This document shows, piece after piece, positions 8,684 to 18,337 of a DNA stretch of 64,000 nt. The translations under genes and the position numbers were made by a program. The stretch comes from Peribacillus alkalitolerans (GTDB lineage: Bacteria > Bacillota > Bacilli > Bacillales > DSM-1321). The stretch is from NCBI RefSeq assembly GCF_010882125.1, contig NZ_JAAGVZ010000016.1, forward strand, positions 1-64,000. The letters run 5' to 3'. The notes beneath the pieces were generated by a model. The model had not been told where the DNA came from and ran no database searches. It saw only the letters and a list, made by a program, of their open reading frames with translations. Position 1 is the first letter of the stretch, and every line of letters starts with the position of its first letter.

Positions 8684-9086
8684 AGGGTTCACGCTTATTG
8701 AATGTTTGATAGCTTTATTTTGTTTATTGATAATAGCTACCCTTTTTTTACAGACTGCAACTACCTTCCGTCTACTGAATAAGCCAAGTCAAAGTTTTCA
8801 ATACCAAGAATGGGAAGTGTTTTTGAATCAACTCAAAAAGGAGGTTCGTAATGCAAAATCCGTTACTATACAAAATAATAAGCTGAATCTTACATCTGAA
8901 AGCAGTCTAATTTTAATTGAAAACTATCAAAACAAAATCAGAAGAAGGGTGAATGGACAAGGGCATGAAGTAATGCTTCAAAATATTATTAATGCTCACT
9001 TTGAAATCATGGACTCCATTATTTATATCAAAGTTCAACATGAAAATGGTTTTGAAGAGGGGATCATCAGATTTTATGTTCAGTAA
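8628..9086 (+). CDS. comGF: Minor competence pseudopilin ComGF
   Basis: A 152-residue prepilin-like protein with the processing motif RGFTLIECLIAL at about residues 19-30 and one transmembrane helix. The ATG at 8628 is 10 bases after GGAGGGA inside comGE. A GTG further down (start of ISLRKDRGF) has no binding site. The remaining sequence is the mixed alpha/beta C-terminal part usual for ComGF. It is thought to form a minor-pilin complex with ComGD, GE and GG. Confidence 0.86.
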   Translation: MWIRGITNKNYVISLRKDRGFTLIECLIALFCLLIIATLFLQTATTFRLLNKPSQSFQYQEWEVFLNQLKKEVRNAKSVTIQNNKLNLTSESSLILIENYQNKIRRRVNGQGHEVMLQNIINAHFEIMDSIIYIKVQHENGFEEGIIRFYVQ

Positions 9087-9471
9087 AAGTGTAGGAAATC
9101 TCAAAAATCAATCAGGTGTGGTTTTTCCATATCTATTATTGTTGTTGCTTCTAATGTGCTTACTAGTAGAAAATAAGGTAAGACAGTATGTTTCATATCG
9201 GAATTTTATAGTCGAAACAGAGTCCAAGTTAGTTGTTGAGCATTTACTTTATATGGCTAGTCACGATCCAGCCCATTATGAAAACATTCAACCAGGTATG
9301 AAAGGTAAATGGGATTATCCAGGCGGGGAGGTTTACTTTGGAGTTGAGTCTATAACTCATGGTAAGGCACAAATGTTGATAATTGCATCATCTCATATGG
9401 GTGGGAAAGCACAAGCCCAGTTTGGATATGATATGATAGAGAAAAAAATCATCAGTTGGTCGGAAAGATGA
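9076..9471 (+). CDS. comGG: Minor competence protein ComGG
   Basis: A 131-residue protein starting MFSKSVGNLKNQSG with a leucine-rich transmembrane helix (about 18-33) and no prepilin cleavage motif, exactly as for ComGG. The ATG at 9076 overlaps the comGF stop by 11 bases; AGAGGGG lies 13 bases upstream, somewhat far. The C-terminal domain is typical in length but shows little recognisable sequence. Last gene of comG. The aroK start follows 15 bases later, so aroK may be cotranscribed. Confidence 0.8.
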   Translation: MFSKSVGNLKNQSGVVFPYLLLLLLLMCLLVENKVRQYVSYRNFIVETESKLVVEHLLYMASHDPAHYENIQPGMKGKWDYPGGEVYFGVESITHGKAQMLIIASSHMGGKAQAQFGYDMIEKKIISWSER

Positions 9472-9486
9472 TAAGGGGTCGGAAAC

Positions 9487-9984
9487 ATGAAGACAATTTA
9501 TTTGACGGGTTTTATGGGAAGTGGCAAAACTTCTGTTGGGAGAGAACTTGCACGATTGCTTCAAACTAATGTGTATGATACGGATGTGCTTATAGAACAG
9601 CAGGAAAAATGTTCGATAACAGATCTTTTTTCTGAAAAAGGGGAAGACTATTTTAGGGAACTCGAAGGAAAGATGCTAAAATCGCTACCTACGCAAAATG
9701 GAATAGTCACTACAGGTGGGGGCATTGTTTTAAATCATTCAAACCGACAATGGATGAACGATAACGGTATGTGGGTGTACTTGCATTGCGATCCTTCAGT
9801 TATTGAGAAGCGATTGGAAAAGGACGAGTCGCGACCGCTTATTGCAGGTGAAAAAAGAAACAAACTAAGGGATCTTTTTGAACAAAGATTGCCTATCTAT
9901 ATGGAAGCGCCTATTATCCTTGATACTACCCATTTATCGATTGAAGAAGCTGCTCAAGGAATCATCACTCGTATAAATCTGTAG
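9487..9984 (+). CDS. aroK: Shikimate kinase AroK
   Basis: A 165-residue kinase that phosphorylates shikimate at the 3-position in chorismate synthesis. Visible: the P-loop GFMGSGKT (8-15), the shikimate-binding aspartate in VYDTDVLIE (about 31-39), YFRELE with the substrate-binding arginine (about 55-60), TTGGGIVL (about 76-83) and the lid DESRPLI (about 113-119). Length is standard. The start is ATG behind AAGGGGTCGGAAAC. It lies between comGG and yqzE as in B. subtilis. Confidence 0.95.
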   Translation: MKTIYLTGFMGSGKTSVGRELARLLQTNVYDTDVLIEQQEKCSITDLFSEKGEDYFRELEGKMLKSLPTQNGIVTTGGGIVLNHSNRQWMNDNGMWVYLHCDPSVIEKRLEKDESRPLIAGEKRNKLRDLFEQRLPIYMEAPIILDTTHLSIEEAAQGIITRINL

Positions 9985-10016
9985 TTCCTAGTCAATACTG
10001 CAAATGGGTGATGTAA

Positions 10017-10214
10017 ATGAAAACGAATGATTATGTAAAATATTTGACTCAACAATTTGTTAAGTATTACGATCAACCAAAAGACGAGAGGAAAAAAATT
10101 CGATTGGAACGAAAAGAAGGTAGACCTGATCTTGTATACCATTGGTTTGGTTTCATTCCCTTTGCGTTTTCCATGCTGTTTAAGAAAAAAGCTTCTAACA
10201 ATGATAATTGTTAG
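10017..10214 (+). CDS. yqzE: YqzE family protein
   Basis: A 65-residue protein, highly basic, with a hydrophobic segment near the C-terminus (about 43-54, HWFGFIPFAFSMLF) and a family-typical start NDYVKYLTQQFV. The function is unknown; a peripheral or single-span membrane protein is likely. The ATG follows GGGTGATGTAA. Its last codons form the left arm of a terminator hairpin. The location after comGG/aroK agrees with B. subtilis yqzE. Confidence 0.88.
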   Translation: MKTNDYVKYLTQQFVKYYDQPKDERKKIRLERKEGRPDLVYHWFGFIPFAFSMLFKKKASNNDNC

Positions 10215-10224
10215 AAGCTTTTTC
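10185..10224. terminator. Bidirectional terminator overlapping the yqzE end
   Basis: GCTTCTAACAAT / AATTGTTAGAAGC with a GAT loop, flanked by six A's and five T's. It overlaps the yqzE stop and faces yqhG on the other strand. Confidence 0.88.
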
Positions 10225-10231
10225 AATTGAA

Positions 10232-11038
10232 TTATGAAGTCAAGGAAATACGTTCATTGGATAAATAGAACATACCACCATTAATCACAGAAATTTGTAT
10301 AGTCGGTGCATATTGTTCCTTTAAAGCATCTTTTTCAGTAAGGTACGTTTCACCTTTGTCTTCCATATCCGCATAGAAATGTTCAAGCAATTCTAAGTCA
10401 CTATCCCATCGTAATATCGCATTTTCTGCCCATTTATGGTCTTCGTCCTCTAACTGTAAACGAACATATCGATCTAATCTACTTAGTCCACTTTTAGGCA
10501 TAATTAATGGGGAAAGGGTGAATGATAAGTCAGGAATCTTAGGGGTCAAGGGTAGCTTTACAACTTTCTCGTGAAAGCCCTCCATAATCTGACCAGAAAT
10601 TAAATTGACACCTAAAGAAAATAATAGTTCTTTTTTGCGATCGCATTGGAAAGATACTTTAATGTTCGCATTCAACCAAGGGTGAAGCGGAGTTTGTGTT
10701 GAACTTTTACTACCCGGATTTTCATAGAGTCTGATGTAACTACCTAAATTCTTGGCGGATTGAAAGATTTGATGAAGTCTTGGCGATCCAAAATGAATGA
10801 CTTCTCCTTTTACATCTTCAGGAACGGAAGTCGGATCGGTAATGAGTGTAAGTCTATTAGGATTTGGGATACCGCCTGTTTTTTCAAGGTAGTGCCAATA
10901 AAAAGGACGGTTCATGAGAGCCTTGTCCAAATCAATGGTCAATTGAACGATCATGTATGAAGGGGTGTTCTCCACTATCTCACAAGCATTGCTCTTGAAA
11001 TATTGAAGTAGAAATTGATGGATTTCATGTTGCTGCAC
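10232..11038 (-). CDS. yqhG: YqhG family protein
   Basis: A 268-residue cytoplasmic protein without signal peptide or membrane segment. The start MQQHEIHQFLLQYF and the region PFYWHYLEKTGG identify the YqhG family, known only from Bacillales. Function unknown; it is always paired with the SNF2-type helicase YqhH, and here the two genes overlap by 14 bases, so a joint role is likely but inferred. The GTG start lies 7 bases behind GGAGGGG. Confidence 0.85.
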   Translation of the reverse strand: MQQHEIHQFLLQYFKSNACEIVENTPSYMIVQLTIDLDKALMNRPFYWHYLEKTGGIPNPNRLTLITDPTSVPEDVKGEVIHFGSPRLHQIFQSAKNLGSYIRLYENPGSKSSTQTPLHPWLNANIKVSFQCDRKKELLFSLGVNLISGQIMEGFHEKVVKLPLTPKIPDLSFTLSPLIMPKSGLSRLDRYVRLQLEDEDHKWAENAILRWDSDLELLEHFYADMEDKGETYLTEKDALKEQYAPTIQISVINGGMFYLSNERISLTS

Positions 11039-12704
11039 GAGAGTTCCCCTCCTTCATTTCTTGGGCCATTTCAATAATTGAAGACAAGTTTTCCATTTTG
11101 ATTTTCATTTCTCCTTCACTTCTAGAGGAACCCACTATATCAATGAGATAATCTTCAAGATTGGTTAAATCTAATCTTGTTAAAATATCGTCAAGTTCAC
11201 CAACAACTTTTTCAAATAGATTGATTTTCTCGTATAAAAGTTTTAAAACATGGTCTTCAATGGTTCCTTTGACCGCAAAATTATAAATGTGGACATCTTT
11301 TTCTTGACCAAGACGGTGGACACGGCCAATTCTTTGCTCAAGCCTCATCGGGTTCCATGGTAAGTCAAAATTAATGATATGGTTACAAAATTGTAGGTTA
11401 ATACCCTCTCCTCCTGCTTCTGTAGCGATAAGAACTTGAATATGCTTCTGGAATAGCTCTCTCATCCAGTCCTTTTTCCCACGTTTAAATCCGCCTCGGA
11501 AAGGGACGGAGTTGATGCCATGTTGCTTCAGGAACCATTGTAAGTACATTTGGGTTGCTCTGTATTCTGTAAAGATGATCACTTTATCATTAACCCTTTG
11601 GATTAACTCGAGGGCTTTTTGGGCTTTTGAATTAATGGATACCTTATCTACTAATCCTACAAGCTCCTGTACTGTATCCTTCAGTTGAATAGAGGGATTT
11701 TCTGCTCTTTCAAGAATGTTTTTTAAGGTGTAAAAAACGGCTTCTCTACTACTGCAAGCCTCTCTTTGTAAGGTTAAGGTAGAGAAGGTGCTGCCAATTG
11801 ATTCATTGCTATATGGTTTGAATTTTGAAATAGCATCATATAACTGTCTTTCTTCTGGTGTGAATTCTATGACAATGGTTTCAACAATCCGTTTTGTCCA
11901 TTCAATCCCTGTATCTCCACGTCGATTCCGGATCATGACCTTATTTACTAATTCCTTCAAATATGCATCCTCATTGATGTTTCTGCCTTTTCCTTTAAAC
12001 TTCTCAGAAAAATAGGACGCATTGCCTAAATGTCCAGGTTTGAGCAAAGATACAAGGTGAAAAATTTCCTCTACTTTATTTTGGATAGGAGTAGCTGTTA
12101 GCAATAGGCAAAATTTCTTCTTTAAGCCTTGGACAAATTCATAGTTCTTAGTTTTGTTATTTTTTAGTTTATGTGCTTCATCGATAATGACCAAATCATA
12201 GTTTTGATTATAAATAATATCTTTGTGAGGATTACGTTTGGCTGTATCAATTGATGAGACGACAACATCACATGCTTCCCAAACATAGCTTTTTTTCTGT
12301 GCAACAGCAGGAATGAAAAATTTACTGTTTAACTCATAAGCCCACTGAGATACAAGGGATGCAGGAACAAGGATCAATATTTTTTTTACTAGACCACGAA
12401 TCATATATTCTTTTAAAATCAACCCAGCTTCAATGGTTTTCCCTAATCCAACTTCGTCCGCTAAAATCGCTTTGCCGTTCATCCTTTCTACCACTTGTTT
12501 AGCAACTTCCAACTGGTGAGGTAAAGGGGTGAGCTGTGGTAAGTGCGAGGGAGCTAACAATCCCTCAAAGGATGGAACCAGTAATTGTTGCTCAATGTTA
12601 TATGCTAGCTTAAAAACATCCCAGCTACTCCAAGGTCCATCATTGGAAATTTTCTCGTGAAGGCCATCTTCCCATGAAGAATCATATTCTACCTGAATTT
12701 TCAT
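11025..12704 (-). CDS. yqhH: SNF2-type DEAD/DEAH helicase YqhH
   Basis: A 559-residue Swi2/Snf2-family ATPase. Motifs in order: Q-like PHQLEVAKQVV, motif I ADEVGLGKTIEAG, motif II IIDEAHKLKN, motif III LTATPIQN, motif V ATEAGGEGINLQ and motif VI QRIGRVHRLGQ. Family members move along double-stranded DNA or remodel protein-DNA complexes, as RapA does with RNA polymerase; the B. subtilis role is not established. ATG behind AAAGGAG. Upstream gene of a yqhH-yqhG operon, divergent from the glycine riboswitch. Confidence 0.9.
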   Translation of the reverse strand: MKIQVEYDSSWEDGLHEKISNDGPWSSWDVFKLAYNIEQQLLVPSFEGLLAPSHLPQLTPLPHQLEVAKQVVERMNGKAILADEVGLGKTIEAGLILKEYMIRGLVKKILILVPASLVSQWAYELNSKFFIPAVAQKKSYVWEACDVVVSSIDTAKRNPHKDIIYNQNYDLVIIDEAHKLKNNKTKNYEFVQGLKKKFCLLLTATPIQNKVEEIFHLVSLLKPGHLGNASYFSEKFKGKGRNINEDAYLKELVNKVMIRNRRGDTGIEWTKRIVETIVIEFTPEERQLYDAISKFKPYSNESIGSTFSTLTLQREACSSREAVFYTLKNILERAENPSIQLKDTVQELVGLVDKVSINSKAQKALELIQRVNDKVIIFTEYRATQMYLQWFLKQHGINSVPFRGGFKRGKKDWMRELFQKHIQVLIATEAGGEGINLQFCNHIINFDLPWNPMRLEQRIGRVHRLGQEKDVHIYNFAVKGTIEDHVLKLLYEKINLFEKVVGELDDILTRLDLTNLEDYLIDIVGSSRSEGEMKIKMENLSSIIEMAQEMKEGNSRAAT

Positions 12705-12965
12705 AACTGTACTCCTTTACATCATTTCATAAGTAGTGATTTGATGAACAATCGGATTATGTTGGTTAATAGACAATGAATAATAGAAATTCCCCTGATT
12801 TATCATTAAAATACGAACAATAACTGTATTTTTTAGTAAAACAATAAGTTTTTTATCTAAATCTACATAAAAAGATTGCAGACATTTCTTAATTAGTGAT
12901 AGGATGATAATAGATTCATTAATAATAAGTAGTATCACCAATTTACAAGTAAATATAAGCGAATG

Positions 12966-13180
12966 AAGGCATGGGGAGAGACTACATGATGTGGCGCCGA
13001 AGGAGCAAGCAAAACTGCGAATCTCTCAGGCAAAAGAACTCTTGCTGGACGCGACTCTGGAGAGTGCTTCCTAGGGAAGCCACCAAAGGGGAAAGCTCAT
13101 GATTTAACATCATGGGTAAACTTTCAGGTAACAGGACAGAGATGCACTTTTTCAAGGCGCATCTCTGTCCTTTTTTGTAC
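12966..13180 (+). promoter_or_regulatory. Tandem glycine riboswitch with terminator, controlling the gcv operon
   Basis: Two glycine aptamers are recognisable. The first has the conserved GCCGAAGGAGCAAGC core and closing GCGAATCTCTCAGGCAAAA. The second starts GGACGCGACTCTGGAGAG, contains CACCAAAGGGGAAAGC and ends in TTTCAGGTAACAGGACAGAG. An intrinsic terminator follows (GGACAGAGATGC / GCATCTCTGTCC plus six T's, 13133-13178). In B. subtilis the same element switches gcvT-PA-PB on with glycine. The last bases of the second aptamer overlap the terminator arm, which gives the switching logic. Confidence 0.95.
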
Positions 13181-13270
13181 TATTGAAGCTTGCTTGCTGT
13201 AGTCTACACTGTAGAGTGCGCAATCAGGATAGTAGTATATAGGCAACTTGCTAGCCAAGTTTTCTAACGA
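13177..13270 (+). repeat. First tandem copy of a dispersed repeat in the gcv leader
   Basis: Begins GTACTATTGAAGC and ends with the hairpin AACTTG-ctag-CCAAGTT and TTTCTAACGAAAAG. It can be aligned through most of its length with the copy at 13316-13446 (shared GTACTAT..TGAA, CGCAA, GATAGTA, GCAACT and the terminal GCCAAGTTTTCTAA). Confidence 0.6.
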
Positions 13271-13315
13271 AAAGAGTCCCTTGAAAAAGTGAAAGGTGAA
13301 TTTTTGGATTTTTTC

Positions 13316-13446
13316 GTACTATCTGAAAGCAATCTTGCACATCTTAGGAGCAACCTGACTTAGGAGTCGCAAGTTGGAAGATAGTATAAGTGCAACTAGG
13401 CGATCGCCGGCACAATGGCTTGGCACTAGCCAAGTTTTCTAAAAAG
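13316..13446 (+). repeat. Second, longer tandem copy of the dispersed repeat in the gcv leader
   Basis: Begins GTACTATCTGAAAGC, contains GACTTAGGAGTC and GGAAGATAGT and ends with hairpin GGCTTGG-cacta-GCCAAG then TTTTCTAAAAAG. The segment from 13351 on matches the reverse complement of 41101-41193 (GACTTAGGAGTC, GGAAGATA, AAGTTTTCTA). The repeat sits between riboswitch and gcvT and contains no gene. Confidence 0.65.
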
Positions 13447-13468
13447 CTGATGATGAGGGGGCATTGTT

Positions 13469-14575
13469 TTGAGCGAACTAAAAAGAACACCTTTATATGA
13501 GGTATACAAAGAAAGTGGTGCCAAAACTATCGACTTTGGTGGATGGGATCTTCCAGTTCAATTTGCTGGGATTAAGGAAGAGCATGAAACAGTTCGAACA
13601 AAAGCTGGACTATTCGATGTATCACATATGGGTGAAATCGTAGTTAAAGGTTCCGATAGTTTAGCATTCTTGCAAAAAATGGTGACCAACGATGTTTCAA
13701 AACTTAAAGATGGTGGAGCACAATATGCAGCCCTTTGCTATGAAAATGGTGGAACTGTCGATGATTTAATCATCTATCGCAAATCTGAAAATGAGTATTT
13801 GTTGGTTGTGAATGCCGCTAATACGGATAAGGATTTTGAATGGTTGAATCAACATGTCGAAGGAGATGTTGAACTCACAAATATCTCTCAGAATATTGCA
13901 CAAATCGCTCTACAAGGGCCATTGTCCCAGGACATCCTTCAAAAGCTGGTAAAAGATATAGATTTAAGCGAAATTGGATTTTTTAAATTTAAAGATTTAG
14001 TCAATGTGAATGGAGTAATTTCCCTTGTTGCTCGTACAGGGTATACAGGTGAGGATGGCTTTGAAATTTATTGCAACTCGGAGGAAGGGCCTAAATTGTG
14101 GAGAAGCCTTCTAGAAGCGGGTAAAGAAGAAGGAATACTCCCAATTGGTTTAGGTGCCAGAGATACTTTACGCTTTGAAGCTAATCTTCCATTGTATGGG
14201 CAAGAACTATCAAAGGATATTACACCAATCGAGGCTGGTATCGGCTTTGCTGTAAAAACAGATAAAGAAGCTGATTTTATTGGTAAAGATGTGTTGAAAG
14301 CTCAAAAAGAAAATGGGGCTCCTAGAAAGCTAGTTGGAATTGAAATGATTGATCGAGGAATTCCAAGGCATGGATATCCGGTATTTGTGAATGGAGAAAA
14401 TATTGGTGAGGTGACCACAGGTACACAATCACCGACTTTGAAAAAAAATGTCGGACTTGCGCTGCTAAATCGTGAGTATACAGAGCTTGGAACCGAAGTC
14501 GAAGTAGAAATTAGGTCTAAGAAATTAAAAGCACTGGTTGTTGCCACTCCATTTTATAAAAAGCCTAGAAAATAG
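13469..14575 (+). CDS. gcvT: Glycine cleavage T-protein (aminomethyltransferase) GcvT
   Basis: A 368-residue enzyme that transfers the methylene group of the aminomethyl-lipoyl H-protein to tetrahydrofolate and releases ammonia. Visible: VSHMGEI with the catalytic aspartate region just before (LFDVSHMGE), the folate-binding part [14 protein letters not shown] and [14 protein letters not shown]. Length is typical. The start is TTG at 13469 after GATGAGGGGG. First structural gene of gcvT-gcvPA-gcvPB; the H-protein gene is elsewhere, as in B. subtilis. Confidence 0.96.
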   Translation: MSELKRTPLYEVYKESGAKTIDFGGWDLPVQFAGIKEEHETVRTKAGLFDVSHMGEIVVKGSDSLAFLQKMVTNDVSKLKDGGAQYAALCYENGGTVDDLIIYRKSENEYLLVVNAANTDKDFEWLNQHVEGDVELTNISQNIAQIALQGPLSQDILQKLVKDIDLSEIGFFKFKDLVNVNGVISLVARTGYTGEDGFEIYCNSEEGPKLWRSLLEAGKEEGILPIGLGARDTLRFEANLPLYGQELSKDITPIEAGIGFAVKTDKEADFIGKDVLKAQKENGAPRKLVGIEMIDRGIPRHGYPVFVNGENIGEVTTGTQSPTLKKNVGLALLNREYTELGTEVEVEIRSKKLKALVVATPFYKKPRK

Positions 14576-14590
14576 AAAGGGGCCTCTCAA

Positions 14591-15940
14591 ATGATAAAAC
14601 ATCGTTATTTGCCGATGACAGAAGAAGATAAGAACGAAATGCTCCAAGCAATTGGAGTAGATTCTATAGATGAGTTGTTCGAAGATATTCCTGAAAGTGT
14701 ACGTTTTAAGGGAGAATATAACATCAAATCAGCGAAGTCAGAGCCAGCCTTATTAAAGGAACTATCAAAACTGGCTGCCAAAAATGCTGATACAAAGCAA
14801 TATACTTCTTTTCTTGGTGCAGGAGTTTACGATCATTACATTCCAACAATCGTAGACCATGTAATTTCTCGTTCGGAATTTTATACTGCTTACACGCCTT
14901 ACCAACCAGAAATTTCCCAAGGGGAACTACAAGCGATCTTTGAATATCAGACTATGATTTGTGAGCTTACAGGTATGGATGTGGCTAACTCTTCTATGTA
15001 TGATGGTGGGACAGCCCTTGCGGAAGCTGCAATGCTGAGTGCTGGGCAAACGAAAAGAAAGAAAATTTTAGTTTCTGCTACAGTTCATCCTGAATCAAGA
15101 GATGTTCTAAAAGCGTATGCTGATGGTCAGTATATTGAAGTAGTGGAGATTCCATATAAAGATGGAACAACAGACCTAGAAGCATTGGCTGGGGAAATGG
15201 GTTCAGACGTTGCAGGTGTGGTTGTTCAATATCCTAACTTCTTTGGTAGAATTGAAGATTTGAAGTCCATTGAAAAAATTGTCCATGACCATAAAGCGTT
15301 GTTCATCGTTTCAAGCAATCCTTTGGCACTTGGAGCATTAACACCTCCAGGAGAATTCGGAGCTGATATTGTGGCAGGGGATGCACAAGTCTTTGGAATC
15401 CCGCAAAGCTTTGGAGGCCCACACTGTGGATACTTTGCTGTCACGAACAAGCTGATGAGGAAGGTTCCAGGTAGATTAGTAGGACAAACAGTTGATGAAG
15501 ACGGCAAGCGAGGTTTCGTATTGACCCTTCAAGCCCGTGAACAGCATATCCGCCGTGACAAAGCGACGTCTAATATCTGTTCAAACCAAGCCTTGAATGC
15601 GCTAGCTGCTTCAGTTGCCATGACAGCCCTTGGTAAAAAAGGTGTAAAAGAAATGGCTACTCAAAACATCCAGAAGACATTTTACGCGAAAAATGCTTTC
15701 GCTTCAAAAGGAATCGAAGTAGTCTTTAATGGTCCATCATTTAATGAGTTTGTTGTTAAGCTACCGAAAAGCATCAAGGAAACGAATGCATCGTTATTCC
15801 AAAAAGGCATTCTAGGAGGCTACGATCTAGGTCAAACTTATCCAGAATTGCAAAATCATATGTTAGTTGCTGTTACAGAACTTCGCACGAAGGAAGAAAT
15901 CGATTTGTTCGTAAATGAATTGGGGGATGGACATGAATAA
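14591..15940 (+). CDS. gcvPA: Glycine dehydrogenase (decarboxylating) subunit 1, GcvPA
   Basis: A 449-residue N-terminal half of the split P-protein. With GcvPB it decarboxylates glycine using pyridoxal phosphate and loads the aminomethyl group on the H-protein lipoate. Recognisable family stretches: [35 protein letters not shown] and GRLVGQT. The PLP lysine lies in the other subunit. ATG after AAAGGGGCCTC. It overlaps the gcvPB start by 8 bases, which favours equal translation of the two subunits. Confidence 0.96.
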   Translation: MIKHRYLPMTEEDKNEMLQAIGVDSIDELFEDIPESVRFKGEYNIKSAKSEPALLKELSKLAAKNADTKQYTSFLGAGVYDHYIPTIVDHVISRSEFYTAYTPYQPEISQGELQAIFEYQTMICELTGMDVANSSMYDGGTALAEAAMLSAGQTKRKKILVSATVHPESRDVLKAYADGQYIEVVEIPYKDGTTDLEALAGEMGSDVAGVVVQYPNFFGRIEDLKSIEKIVHDHKALFIVSSNPLALGALTPPGEFGADIVAGDAQVFGIPQSFGGPHCGYFAVTNKLMRKVPGRLVGQTVDEDGKRGFVLTLQAREQHIRRDKATSNICSNQALNALAASVAMTALGKKGVKEMATQNIQKTFYAKNAFASKGIEVVFNGPSFNEFVVKLPKSIKETNASLFQKGILGGYDLGQTYPELQNHMLVAVTELRTKEEIDLFVNELGDGHE

Positions 15941-17411
15941 GCAAGATCAACCTTTGATTTTTGAACTAAGCACACCAGGTAGAATTGGATTCAGTCTTCC
16001 AGAAATGGATGTCGAAAATGTAGACCTTTCTGAAATCCTGCCAACTGAGTTTATTAGAGAACAAGAAACAGCTCTTCCAGAAGTATCTGAATTGGACATC
16101 ATGCGCCATTATACGGCATTGTCCAAACGTAACCATGGTGTAGATTCAGGGTTTTATCCTCTAGGATCTTGTACGATGAAATATAACCCAAAAATTAATG
16201 AAAACGTTGCTCGTTTCAGTGGCTTTGCTAATATCCATCCACTTCAAGATGAAAGTACAGTTCAAGGTGCACTTGAATTAATGTATGATCTTCAAGAACA
16301 CTTAAAAGAAATCACTGGCATGGATGAAGTGACATTGCAACCTGCAGCAGGTGCTCATGGTGAATGGACTGGGTTAATGATGATTCGTGCCTTCCATGAA
16401 GCAAATGGTGATTTGAACAGAACAAAAGTAGTTGTTCCTGACTCAGCTCACGGAACAAACCCTGCCTCAGCTACAGTTGCAGGCTTTGAAACAATTACGG
16501 TTAAATCTGATGAAAATGGCTTAGTCGATCTTGAAGATCTTCGTAAAGTGGTAGGTCCTGATACTGCTGCACTGATGCTAACTAATCCTAACACTTTAGG
16601 TTTATTCGAGGAAAATATTCTAGAAATGGCTCAAATTGTCCATGATGCTGGTGGGAAGCTTTATTATGATGGAGCTAATTTAAATGCAGTATTGTCAAAA
16701 GCCCGCCCAGGGGATATGGGCTTTGATGTGGTCCATTTAAATCTTCATAAAACCTTTACTGGCCCTCATGGTGGTGGGGGACCAGGTTCTGGACCAGTGG
16801 GTGTGAAAGCTGATTTAATTCCTTTCTTGCCTAAGCCAGTTCTAGTGAAAGAAGGAGAAGTATTTACATTCGACTATAATCGCCCTCAAGCAATCGGTCG
16901 AGTGAAACCATTCTACGGAAACTTTGGGATTAATGTCCGTGCATACACTTACATTCGTTCCATGGGTCCAGATGGATTGAAAGCTGTTACTGAATATGCA
17001 GTGTTGAATGCAAACTATATGATGAGAAAATTAGCTCCTCATTTCGATTTGCCATTCGATCGCCATTGTAAGCATGAGTTTGTATTAAGTGGAAGACGCC
17101 AGAAAAAACTTGGTGTTCGTACTCTAGATATTGCAAAACGTCTGTTGGATTTCGGATATCATCCGCCAACCATTTACTTCCCATTGAATGTTGAAGAGTG
17201 TATCATGATTGAGCCTACTGAGACTGAGTCAAAAGAAACTCTTGATGCATTCATTGACGCTATGATTCAAATTGCGAGGGAAGCTGAAGAGAATCCTGAA
17301 ATCGTACAGGAAGCTCCTCACACAACGGTCATCAAGCGTCTAGATGAAACCTTGGCTGCTCGTAAACCAGTGTTACGTTATACAAAAGAAGCAGTATTGA
17401 CTGAAGTATAA
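15933..17411 (+). CDS. gcvPB: Glycine dehydrogenase (decarboxylating) subunit 2, GcvPB
   Basis: A 492-residue C-terminal half of the split P-protein carrying the PLP-binding lysine in the motif [16 protein letters not shown] (about residues 270-285). Also seen: [13 protein letters not shown] and [10 protein letters not shown] near the N-terminus. I use the ATG at 15933 ([10 protein letters not shown]), 6 bases after GGGGGATGG; an ATG at 15915 precedes this binding site. Start and gcvPA stop overlap as ATGAATAA. A strong terminator follows. Confidence 0.95.
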   Translation: MNKQDQPLIFELSTPGRIGFSLPEMDVENVDLSEILPTEFIREQETALPEVSELDIMRHYTALSKRNHGVDSGFYPLGSCTMKYNPKINENVARFSGFANIHPLQDESTVQGALELMYDLQEHLKEITGMDEVTLQPAAGAHGEWTGLMMIRAFHEANGDLNRTKVVVPDSAHGTNPASATVAGFETITVKSDENGLVDLEDLRKVVGPDTAALMLTNPNTLGLFEENILEMAQIVHDAGGKLYYDGANLNAVLSKARPGDMGFDVVHLNLHKTFTGPHGGGGPGSGPVGVKADLIPFLPKPVLVKEGEVFTFDYNRPQAIGRVKPFYGNFGINVRAYTYIRSMGPDGLKAVTEYAVLNANYMMRKLAPHFDLPFDRHCKHEFVLSGRRQKKLGVRTLDIAKRLLDFGYHPPTIYFPLNVEECIMIEPTETESKETLDAFIDAMIQIAREAEENPEIVQEAPHTTVIKRLDETLAARKPVLRYTKEAVLTEV

Positions 17412-17422
17412 TACTAATGAAA

Positions 17423-17474
17423 GAGGCCGACAAAAATGTGGCATGTTCACATTTACTTGTCGGCCTTTTTTATT
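17423..17474 (+). terminator. gcv operon terminator
   Basis: GGCCGACAA...TTGTCGGCC stem with an inner AATGTG/CACATT pairing and a T-run; the A-rich left flank lets it act on the opposite strand for the convergent ATPase gene too. Confidence 0.85.
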
Positions 17475-18279
17475 ATTCCTCACTAAGTAAATGCCTAGTA
17501 AATCGTTCTGGGGCATTTAGAAAGTCTCGAGTCAATTGTACATGTTCTAACTCGTCATAGGTAAGTGGTAGGATATCTTGGTCTTGGAAGGAGTATATTG
17601 AGGCACCAGGTAATGCCATCAGGATAGGAGAATGAGTGACAATGATAAACTGGCTGCCTTTATTAACATATTCTAATATCAATGACATGAACGCCAATTG
17701 CTTAGCTGGAGATAATGGTGTTTCAGGCTCATCCAAAAAATAAAGCGAATTGGCTCTTAAGCGGGAGTGAAAAAAGTCAAGGAATGATTCTCCGTGTGAA
17801 CGGGTTTCTAATCCGTCACCATACAAATGATTTAATTCTGCTAGTGTTTTTAGGTGAGGGGAACTGGCTAACTGTTTTGCTAAGATCGATTTATTTGAGT
17901 AGGTACCTTCAATGGCTTCAAGTTCCATCTTCGCTTCTCGCTTCATGTCTTTAAGTCTGCGAATAAAGGATATGAAGTCATCAGATCGAAGAAAGAATCC
18001 ATTATTTGATTGATGCTTCCAACTTAATTTTACATGATTAGATAAAGTCAAAACCTCTTTATAATGATCAGCGTCATTCCAATCACTTCCTGCTATTATT
18101 CGTGCCTTTGATTTTGCTGCGAGCGTATGTAAAATGGTTGATTTTCCTGAACCGTTATCACCTACAAAAACAGTTATAGGCGAATTGAATTCAAATCCAG
18201 TCCATTGATTTAAGATTGGAAGGCTGAATGGGTAACCTTGTTTGTCGGGATGGGAATAGATTGCACTTTTAAGAATCAT
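17473..18279 (-). CDS. AAA/ABC-type ATPase (predicted RecF/SMC-like ATPase, COG3910 type)
   Basis: A 268-residue soluble ATPase. Walker A GDNGSGKST at about residues 39-47, ABC-like signature SHGESFLDFF (about 167-176), Walker B LYFLDEPETPLSP (about 186-198) and H-loop IIVTHSPIL. Length and the DEPETPLSP motif fit the predicted-ATPase group of ABC-type NTPases, often chromosomally encoded with no known function. It has no permease partner here. ATG behind GCAGGTGA. It lies where B. subtilis has no equivalent gene between gcvPB and yqhL, so it may be an accessory insertion. Confidence 0.8.
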   Translation of the reverse strand: MILKSAIYSHPDKQGYPFSLPILNQWTGFEFNSPITVFVGDNGSGKSTILHTLAAKSKARIIAGSDWNDADHYKEVLTLSNHVKLSWKHQSNNGFFLRSDDFISFIRRLKDMKREAKMELEAIEGTYSNKSILAKQLASSPHLKTLAELNHLYGDGLETRSHGESFLDFFHSRLRANSLYFLDEPETPLSPAKQLAFMSLILEYVNKGSQFIIVTHSPILMALPGASIYSFQDQDILPLTYDELEHVQLTRDFLNAPERFTRHLLSEE

Positions 18280-18337
18280 AATTCACCTGCTCTCATTTTT
18301 GATTTGATTATAAAAAAAGGAATCCATAAAGGACTCC

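Noticed and set aside
12717-12941. 74-residue minus-strand frame upstream of yqhH
   Set aside because: No ribosome binding site, very AT-rich and low-complexity sequence, no family resemblance; probably chance.
15226-15507. Long minus-strand frames inside gcvPA and other housekeeping genes
   Set aside because: They mirror codon bias of the real gene on the other strand and have no ribosome binding sites.
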